A DNA stretch of 64,000 nt from Chitinophaga lutea. GTDB lineage: Bacteria; Bacteroidota; Bacteroidia; Chitinophagales; Chitinophagaceae. The position numbers and the translations under genes are program-made. How positions within the stretch are numbered: the stretch's first letter is position 1; each line of letters starts with the position of its first letter. Shown here piece by piece: positions 58,545 through 64,000 of this stretch. The notes under the pieces were generated by a model. The model worked only from the letters and a program-made list of their open reading frames with translations. It was not told the DNA's origin and made no database searches. The DNA lies in contig NZ_RPDH01000003.1 in NCBI RefSeq assembly GCF_003813775.1, forward strand, positions 496,001 through 560,000, written 5' to 3'.

Positions 58545-58559
58545 TGCCCGCGTATGTAG

Positions 58560-58595
58560 AAGTCTTTCCATGGGAACATGAAAAGGCTTTTTTTG
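58560..58595 (+). terminator. Terminator-like hairpin in the metN leader (possible attenuator)
   Basis: AAGTCTTTCCATG (58560-58572) pairs with CATGAAAAGGCTT (58577-58589) over 13 positions with one mismatch and one G-U pair. The loop is GGAA. Seven Ts follow (58588-58594), partly in the stem. It ends 15 bp before the metN ATG and downstream of the -7 element, so it lies within the leader. Confidence 0.6.
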
Positions 58596-58609
58596 TTACA
58601 ACATCAGCT

Positions 58610-59641
58610 ATGATTGAATTAAAAGGCATTACCAAAAAGTTTTACCAGCAAAACCGCGAGATCACCGCGCTGCGCGATGTGGACCTCACGGTGCCGCAGG
58701 GGAAAATATTCGGCGTGGTGGGCGCATCCGGCGCCGGCAAAAGCACGCTGATCCGCTGCGTCAACCTGCTGGAGAGGCCTACGGCGGGGCAGGTGATCGT
58801 GAATGGCCGCGACCTGACGTTACTTTCCGCCGCGGAACTGGCGAAGGAAAGAAAGCAGATCGGTATGATCTTCCAGCATTTTAACCTGCTCTCGTCCCGC
58901 ACGGTGGCGCAGAACGTGGCGTTCCCGCTGGAGCTCGTCAATATGCCGCGCGCCGCGGTGCAGCAGCGGGTAACCGAACTGCTGGGGCTCGTGGGGCTGT
59001 CGGAGAAAGCGAACGATTACCCGGCCAGTTTGTCCGGCGGGCAGAAACAGCGCGTCGCCATCGCCCGCACGCTGGCCGGCAACCCGAAGGTGCTGCTCTG
59101 CGACGAGGCCACCAGCGCACTGGATCCCGGCACCACGCGGTCTATCCTCCAGTTGCTGAAACGCATCAACGAAGAGCTGCACATCACCATGCTGCTCATC
59201 ACCCACGAAATGGAAGTAGTGAAATCGATTTGTGATAACGTGGCGGTGATCAGCGAAGGGCAGCTCATCGAACAGGGCACGGTGGCGGAAGTGTTCGCGC
59301 ATCCCAAAACCGGACTGGCCCGGCAGTTCATCGCTTCGTCGCTGCACGTGGAGATTCCCGCCGTGTACCGGCAGCGCCTCCAGGCGCACGATACCGGCAA
59401 TGGTCAGCCGCTGCTGCGCCTGGCGCTCACGGGCAAAACGGTAGACGAGCCGGTATTGTCCGACGCGGCCCGCCGCTTCAATATCGGCGCCAGCATCATC
59501 AGCGCGCAGATGGACCATGCCGGCAGCATCAGCTACGGCGTGATGCTCGTCAAACTCACCGGCAACCGCGACGCATTTGCCGATGCCATCCAGTATTTCA
59601 AAGACAAACATATTCAGGTAGAAATCGCAGGTTATGTCTGA
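58610..59641 (+). CDS. metN: Methionine ABC transporter ATP-binding protein MetN
   Basis: ATPase of 343 residues driving D/L-methionine import. Walker A is GASGAGKST, the signature is [19 protein letters not shown] and Walker B is [13 protein letters not shown]; the H-loop is [10 protein letters not shown]. The C-terminal ~75 residues are the NIL domain of MetN ([30 protein letters not shown]), which binds methionine and inhibits the transporter when the cytoplasmic pool is high. ATG 58610 is chosen because it begins the domain ([13 protein letters not shown]) and follows the leader hairpin. The end overlaps metI by 8 bp, so the subunits are translationally linked. Confidence 0.96.
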   Translation: MIELKGITKKFYQQNREITALRDVDLTVPQGKIFGVVGASGAGKSTLIRCVNLLERPTAGQVIVNGRDLTLLSAAELAKERKQIGMIFQHFNLLSSRTVAQNVAFPLELVNMPRAAVQQRVTELLGLVGLSEKANDYPASLSGGQKQRVAIARTLAGNPKVLLCDEATSALDPGTTRSILQLLKRINEELHITMLLITHEMEVVKSICDNVAVISEGQLIEQGTVAEVFAHPKTGLARQFIASSLHVEIPAVYRQRLQAHDTGNGQPLLRLALTGKTVDEPVLSDAARRFNIGASIISAQMDHAGSISYGVMLVKLTGNRDAFADAIQYFKDKHIQVEIAGYV

Positions 59642-60287
59642 TCCCGTTATTTTATTATTGCTCAAAGGCACGTGGGAAACCATCGTGATGACCTTCGTAT
59701 CCGGCTTCTTCGGCTTCCTGCTGGGGCTGCCCGCCGGGGTGATGCTGTTCATGACCCGTACGGGGCAGGTGCTCGAAAACCGCGCCGTGAACCGCACGCT
59801 GTCGGTCATCGTGAACGTGTTCCGTTCCATTCCTTTTATCATCCTCATCGTATGGATGATTCCTTTCACCCGTGCCGTCGTGGGCACCTCCATCGGCGTG
59901 AGCGCGGCACTGGTGCCTTTAAGCATCGGGGCGGCGCCTTTCATTGCCCGCATGGTGGAAAACAGCCTGATCGAAGTGCCCAACGGCCTGATCGAGGCGG
60001 CAAGGGCCATGGGCGCCTCGCCGTTCCAGATCGTGTACAAGGTATTGCTGCCCGAAGCATTGCCGTCGCTGGTGAACTGCGCGGCCATCACGCTCATTAT
60101 GCTCGTGGGATATTCCGCCATGGGCGGCGCGGTAGGAGCGGGCGGGCTCGGGCAGATCGGCTACCAGTACGGGTATATCGGGTACGATGCCGTGATCATG
60201 AACATCGTGCTGGTGCTGCTCGTGCTGCTCGTATTCCTCATCCAGTTTACCGGCGACGCCATCGCCCGCCGCGTGAACCATCGTTAA
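59634..60287 (+). CDS. metI: Methionine ABC transporter permease MetI
   Basis: Inner-membrane permease of 217 residues with five predicted helices. The cytoplasmic EAA loop that contacts MetN reads [20 protein letters not shown], then [34 protein letters not shown] and [20 protein letters not shown] are typical of MetI. It begins 8 bp before the metN stop and is followed after 19 bp by the substrate-binding lipoprotein. Confidence 0.96.
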   Translation: MSDPVILLLLKGTWETIVMTFVSGFFGFLLGLPAGVMLFMTRTGQVLENRAVNRTLSVIVNVFRSIPFIILIVWMIPFTRAVVGTSIGVSAALVPLSIGAAPFIARMVENSLIEVPNGLIEAARAMGASPFQIVYKVLLPEALPSLVNCAAITLIMLVGYSAMGGAVGAGGLGQIGYQYGYIGYDAVIMNIVLVLLVLLVFLIQFTGDAIARRVNHR

Positions 60288-60306
60288 GGCTTTCAAAAAC
60301 CAACAT

Positions 60307-61116
60307 ATGACACACACAACAAGATTACCGTTCCTGCTGCTGGTCCTCACGGCGTTGTGGAGCTGCGGCGGCGCAAAAAAGAACGACCCGAACTTCGTGA
60401 AAGTCGGCGTATCGTCCGGCCCCGAATTCCAGGTGGCCCAGGTGGCGCAAAAGGTAGCCAAAGAAAAATACGGGCTGGAAGTGGAGCTGGTGGCGTTCAA
60501 CGATTACGTGATCCCCAATGAGGCGCTGAACCAGGGAGACATCGACATCAACGTGTACCAGCACAAACCTTATCTCCAGGAACAAAGCCGCCAGCGCGGT
60601 TATCAACTCGCCGTGGTGGGCAATACCTTCGTGTATCCCATCGCCGGGTATTCCAAAAAGATCAGATCGCTGGCGGATCTGCAGCCCGGCAGCACCATCG
60701 TGATACCCAACGACCCCACCAACGGCGGGCGCTCGTTGCTGCTGCTGCAAAGGAACGGTCTGCTCACGCTGAAAGAAGGCACCGGTCTTTTACCGAAAGT
60801 GACCGACATCACCGATAACCCCAAAGCATTGAAAATCCTCGAACTCGAAGCGCCGCAATTGCCCCGCGCGCTCGACGACGACGATGTGACCATCGCCATC
60901 ATCAACAACACCTTCGCCGCGCAGGCCAACCTGGTGCCGGGCCGCGACGGGCTGTTCGTGGAAGATAAGGAGTCGCCTTACGTGAACGTGGTAGTGGCCA
61001 GGGAAAACAACAAAAACGAAGAAAAAGTGAAGAAGTTCGTGCAGGCGTACCAGAGCGCCGAGGTGGAAAAAGCGGCCGCCGACGCATTCAGGGGAGGCGC
61101 CATCAAAGGCTGGTAA
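60307..61116 (+). CDS. metQ: Methionine-binding lipoprotein MetQ
   Basis: Periplasmic methionine-binding lipoprotein of 269 residues (NlpA family). Signal peptide with lipobox LTALWSC (Cys20). Family stretches are KVGVSSGPEFQVAQVAQKVA, VELVAFNDYVIPNEALNQGD, INVYQHKPYLQEQ, GSTIVIPNDPTNGGRSLLLL and TIAIINNTFAAQANLVPGRD. It delivers methionine to MetNI. It is the last gene of the operon and is followed by a strong terminator. Confidence 0.96.
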   Translation: MTHTTRLPFLLLVLTALWSCGGAKKNDPNFVKVGVSSGPEFQVAQVAQKVAKEKYGLEVELVAFNDYVIPNEALNQGDIDINVYQHKPYLQEQSRQRGYQLAVVGNTFVYPIAGYSKKIRSLADLQPGSTIVIPNDPTNGGRSLLLLQRNGLLTLKEGTGLLPKVTDITDNPKALKILELEAPQLPRALDDDDVTIAIINNTFAAQANLVPGRDGLFVEDKESPYVNVVVARENNKNEEKVKKFVQAYQSAEVEKAAADAFRGGAIKGW

Positions 61117-61137
61117 TTAACCAATCCGTATAACCGG

Positions 61138-61169
61138 GGCGCTGTTTACGGACAGCGCCTTTTTATTTT
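61138..61169 (+). terminator. Intrinsic terminator of the met operon
   Basis: A perfect 8-bp stem, GGCGCTGT (61138-61145) with ACAGCGCC (61152-61159), has a 6-base loop TTACGG and is followed by TTTTTATTTT. It lies 21 bp after the metQ stop. Confidence 0.9.
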
Positions 61170-61199
61170 CGGGGATAATGAGTACTTTTCGAATACATC

Positions 61200-62132
61200 A
61201 TGAAACACATCTTCCTATCACTGCTCTGCATATGCACCATGCTGGCCAAGGCGCAGGACTCCGGCGCCGTTCACCTCGCCGACCCCGCCATTTTCCTGCA
61301 TAACGGCATGTATTACCTGTACGGGACCGTGGAGGGGCGCGCGGGAGAGGGGTTTCAGGTTTACACGTCCACCGGCCTGGCGCAATGGACGCTCTCCGCC
61401 AAAAACGGCGGATACGCCCTGAAGAAAGGGGATGCTTTCGGCACCGCAGGTTTCTGGGCGCCGCAGGTGTTTCAATACCGCGATTCGTTTTACATGGCGT
61501 ATGTGGCCAATGAAAGCATCGCCGTGGCGGTGGCCACCGATCCGCTGGGGCCTTTCACGCAGCGGGTCAAAGAACCGCTGGCCGCGCCGGTGAGGCAGAT
61601 CGATCCCTTTGTGTTCATGGATGAAGGGAAGATATACCTCTACCATGTGCGCCTCACAGGCGGCAACAAGATTTTTGTGGCGGAGATGACGGACGACCTC
61701 GCGGCCATCAGGCCGGAAACGCTCCGGGAAAGCATCATCGCCACGGATCAGTGGGAAAACACCGCCAACACGAAATGGCCCGTTACGGAAGGCCCTTCCG
61801 TATTCAAACATAACGGGCTGTATTACCTTGTATATACCGCCAATGATTTCCGGCACCCGGACTACGCCGTGGGATACGCCACCAGCAAAAGCCCGCTCGG
61901 CCCCTGGGAGAAATACAGCGGCAATCCCGTCCTGCATAAAAACATGATCAGCCAGCATGGCACCGGCCATGGCGATTTTTTCAGGGACAACAACGGCGGG
62001 CTGCAGTATGTGTTCCACACGCATTATTCGCTGACGAAAGTAGGGCCGCGCAGAACGGCCATACTGAAAGCCTCCCTGAACGGTAACCGCCTCGTGATGG
62101 ACGCGGGCTCTTTTCAATTCCTGAAACAATAG
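61200..62132 (+). CDS. GH43-family glycosidase
   Basis: Exported five-bladed beta-propeller glycosidase of 310 residues; family members are alpha-L-arabinofuranosidases, beta-xylosidases and related enzymes. Signal peptide IFLSLLCICTMLAKAQ. The three catalytic acids of GH43 are visible: Asp28 in HLADPAIF (base), Asp135 in RQIDPFVF (pKa modulator) and Glu197 in VTEGPSVF (acid). Length is that of a single-domain member without an extra binding module. It starts ~30 bp after the met terminator and ends 5 bp before an AraC-type regulator gene, so the two are probably co-transcribed. The substrate cannot be read from sequence. Confidence 0.92.
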   Translation: MKHIFLSLLCICTMLAKAQDSGAVHLADPAIFLHNGMYYLYGTVEGRAGEGFQVYTSTGLAQWTLSAKNGGYALKKGDAFGTAGFWAPQVFQYRDSFYMAYVANESIAVAVATDPLGPFTQRVKEPLAAPVRQIDPFVFMDEGKIYLYHVRLTGGNKIFVAEMTDDLAAIRPETLRESIIATDQWENTANTKWPVTEGPSVFKHNGLYYLVYTANDFRHPDYAVGYATSKSPLGPWEKYSGNPVLHKNMISQHGTGHGDFFRDNNGGLQYVFHTHYSLTKVGPRRTAILKASLNGNRLVMDAGSFQFLKQ

Positions 62133-62137
62133 TCCCT

Positions 62138-62743
62138 ATGATCGTGCAGTTCGAAAACTTCAACCGTAAAAAGGCCCATGTGAATTTGTTGTACGCGCAG
62201 GAAGGCGTGCACATCGCGCATTGCCGGTACGACAAACCTTCGGAAGACGAATTTTTCATGCCGCACGCGGCCATCACCTGCGTGAAGCAGGGCCGGAAGG
62301 TGGTGTTCCTCAACGGTTACAAACACGAAATGCGGGCCGGCGATGCCTTGTACATCCCGAAAAACGCCATCATCTATTCCGATATCCCCGTCAGGAAAGA
62401 AGCGTTCATCAGCGTGAACATGACGCTGCATAACAGGGAAGAGGAGAGCCCCCTGGCGCCGCTGGCCTGCAGGGTAACGGACAACCTGCCGCTGAAGGAA
62501 CTGGCCGCGGAGCAGTACATGAGCCTGAGCACCTTCAAACGCTGGTTCCACCGGCATACCGGCGCCAGCCCGCTGCAATGGATGATCGACAGGCGGCTCG
62601 AAAGGGCGCGGTACCTGTTACAGCATAAACACCGGCCGGTGGCGGAAGCCTGCTTTGCCAGCGGGTTCCAGGATGTGTCGTATTTCATCCGCCGGTACAG
62701 GCAGCGCTTTGGCGTAACGCCGGGCGCGGCGTTTTCAGATTGA
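62138..62743 (+). CDS. Short AraC-family transcriptional regulator
   Basis: DNA-binding regulator of 201 residues, shorter than the usual ~280. The first ~105 residues look like a reduced cupin-type sensor (PHAAITCVKQGRKVVFLNGY, MRAGDALYIPKNAIIYSD). The C-terminal ~90 residues are an AraC double helix-turn-helix: LKELAAEQYMSLSTFKRWF and VAEACFASGFQDVSYFIRRY, ending FGVTPGAAF. It lies 5 bp after the GH43 gene and probably controls it or a related sugar response. Confidence 0.92.
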   Translation: MIVQFENFNRKKAHVNLLYAQEGVHIAHCRYDKPSEDEFFMPHAAITCVKQGRKVVFLNGYKHEMRAGDALYIPKNAIIYSDIPVRKEAFISVNMTLHNREEESPLAPLACRVTDNLPLKELAAEQYMSLSTFKRWFHRHTGASPLQWMIDRRLERARYLLQHKHRPVAEACFASGFQDVSYFIRRYRQRFGVTPGAAFSD

Positions 62744-62800
62744 GCTTTTTGTCCTACTCCTGCATTGCACCCGCCACTATCTTCGCATAAAAAACTGACT

Positions 62801-63157
62801 ATGATTACGCGCCAGCAGGCTTTAGATTTTGCACACGAATGGGTGAGCGCCTGGAATGCCCACGACCTCGACAGGGTGCTCAGCCACTACACAGACGATT
62901 TTGAAATGAGCAGCCCGTTCATCGTAGCCATGGGCATCGAGCCGTCCGGCACCTTGAAGGGGAAAGACAAAGTAGGGGACTACTGGCGCAAGGCCATGGT
63001 GAAATATCCCGATCTTCATTTCGGGCTGATCGAAACATTTTCCTGCGTGAACACCATCATCATTTATTACACCAGCATCGCCGGTAAAAAAGCGGCGGAG
63101 TTTTTTACCCTCAACGAAGAAGGCAAGGTGTACAAAGCCATGGGACATTACGATTGA
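62801..63157 (+). CDS. SnoaL-like/NTF2-fold protein
   Basis: Protein of 118 residues with the cone-shaped SnoaL/NTF2 fold: ALDFAHEWVSAWNAHDLDRV, LSHYTDDFEMSSPF, the middle GTLKGKDKVGDYWRKAM and the C-terminal strand pair ending KVYKAMGHYD. Members are small ketosteroid-isomerase-like enzymes or binding proteins and the role is rarely known. ATG 62801 is preferred to the in-frame TTG at 62765, which adds no fold element. A possible weak promoter (TATCTTCG at 62778) precedes it. It is followed after 24 bp by another AraC-type gene. Confidence 0.85.
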   Translation: MITRQQALDFAHEWVSAWNAHDLDRVLSHYTDDFEMSSPFIVAMGIEPSGTLKGKDKVGDYWRKAMVKYPDLHFGLIETFSCVNTIIIYYTSIAGKKAAEFFTLNEEGKVYKAMGHYD

Positions 63158-63181
63158 GAATGTATCCGTAACTTCGTCGCC

Positions 63182-64000
63182 ATGGCGAAAAAAAAGACCG
63201 ATATTCCTTTCTATTCGCTCGATGCCGGCGCCAAAGCCGGCATCGAGATCAAACGCCTCACGGAGCTGGGAACGGAGGAAATCCCCTTCAACACCGCGCA
63301 CCGCGACGATCATTATATTTTTATATTCCAGGAAAGCGGCGAAGGCACGATGGTAGTCGATTTCAAGGAAGTGCACGTGCAGGGGCGCGGTATCTTCTGC
63401 ATCCTGCCGGGGCAGGTGCACTACGGCGTGGTGGTGGAAAGTGCCGTTGTTTGGTTCCTTGCGTTGGATAACGCGCTGGTCGGCGAACAGTTCAGGCCCG
63501 CCTTTGAAGGGCGCCAGCAACTGGTCGCCATCGACGATGCGGCGGCGCACCGGCTGCGGTCGTGCATACAGCTGGTACACGACCTGCACCAGGTGTTGGG
63601 AGAGGACCGCTTTCAGCATGCCGTGCTGCGCTCGCTGATCGACGCGTACATCGGTCTGTTCGCCGGCATTTTTTCGGAAGAGAACCGCCTGGCGGACGAC
63701 ACAACGTCGCGCACCGGTATTATCACCCGTCAGTTCAAAACATTGCTGGCTGCGAGTTTCCGGCAGATGAAAAAGCCCGCCGCATATGCCGCCGCATTGA
63801 ATATTTCCCCCTCATACCTCAACGAAGCCGTCAAAGCCGTCACCGGCATGCCGGTCAGCTACTGGATACAGGAAGAAGTGATGACGGAAGCGCGCCGCCT
63901 GCTGCACTACACCGATCATACCGTCAAACAGATATCGGACGACCTGGGGTTCGACGATCATACCTATTTTTCAAGGAGTTTTACCAGAACCGCCGGCATG
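63182..64000 (+). CDS. AraC-family transcriptional regulator, 3' end outside the window
   Basis: The frame is open from ATG 63182 to the right edge, 273 codons, and the gene is cut there. The N-terminal part is a cupin-like sensor (HRDDHYIFIFQESGEGTMVV, FCILPGQVHYGVVVESA). The C-terminal part is the AraC helix-turn-helix pair: AYAAALNISPSYLNEAVKAV and VKQISDDLGFDDHTYFSRSF, then TRTAGM at the edge. Only about 15-20 residues should be missing. It is on the same strand as, and 24 bp from, the SnoaL-like gene. Confidence 0.9.
   Translation, partial: MAKKKTDIPFYSLDAGAKAGIEIKRLTELGTEEIPFNTAHRDDHYIFIFQESGEGTMVVDFKEVHVQGRGIFCILPGQVHYGVVVESAVVWFLALDNALVGEQFRPAFEGRQQLVAIDDAAAHRLRSCIQLVHDLHQVLGEDRFQHAVLRSLIDAYIGLFAGIFSEENRLADDTTSRTGIITRQFKTLLAASFRQMKKPAAYAAALNISPSYLNEAVKAVTGMPVSYWIQEEVMTEARRLLHYTDHTVKQISDDLGFDDHTYFSRSFTRTAGM

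Noticed and set aside
58001..58609. Possible SAM riboswitch upstream of metN
   Set aside because: No conserved core of SAM-I, SAM-II or SAM/SAH class was found by eye; only the leader hairpin is supported.

Overview
The window looks like a chromosomal segment of a glycan-degrading Bacteroidota bacterium, most likely a Chitinophaga-like member of the Chitinophagaceae. Supporting signs are SusC/SusD pairs, a hybrid two-component regulator (HTCS), type IX secretion (T9SS) C-terminal sorting domains, Bacteroidota-type -7 promoter elements (TAnnTTTG) and a GC content above 50 % by eye. I saw no rRNA, tRNA, CRISPR array, transposase or prophage.

Region 1 (2-17279, + strand) is a polysaccharide-utilisation locus (PUL). 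It holds the end of a SusC, a SusD, a DUF5017-like lipoprotein, a sodium:solute symporter, two large secreted paralogues predicted to fold as alpha/alpha toroids, and an SGNH esterase. After an internal promoter with a double dyad come a third toroid paralogue and a FAD-dependent oxidoreductase. Its substrate is not evident. A DoxX-like membrane protein and a CoA-transferase/hydrolase with an AT-rich operator-like dyad follow.

Region 2 (19293-35779, - strand) is the most unusual part. It is a compact run of six genes encoding 111, 143-144, 1142, 506, 502 and 2795 residues that I cannot assign to a known pathway. The two ~500-residue proteins are clear paralogues with a faint glycosyltransferase-B-like motif pattern. 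The 1142- and 2795-residue proteins are beta-rich giants without signal peptides. A NarL/FixJ response regulator lies just upstream, and the gap between it and the run carries a perfect 12-bp palindrome.

Region 3 (36066-57040) is a second PUL. A PL8 lyase with a T9SS tail and an HTCS regulator lie on the - strand. SusC, SusD, a DUF5017-like protein, a GH88 unsaturated glucuronyl hydrolase and a GH5-like lipoprotein lie on the + strand. The PL8 + GH88 + GH5-like set without sulfatases suggests a non-sulfated, glucuronate-containing polysaccharide, such as a xanthan-like polymer. The SusD carries an inserted ~138-residue module of a type I associate with phage tail proteins. After the GH5-like gene come an 18-bp perfect hairpin and three ~89-bp tandem repeats, then a large T9SS-exported sortilin/BNR-PKD-PA14-F5/8C protein.

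Region 4 (57110-64000) holds an NmrA-like reductase (- strand), the metNIQ methionine importer behind a terminator-like leader hairpin, a GH43 enzyme with a short AraC-type regulator, a SnoaL-like protein and the start of another AraC-type regulator that runs off the window.
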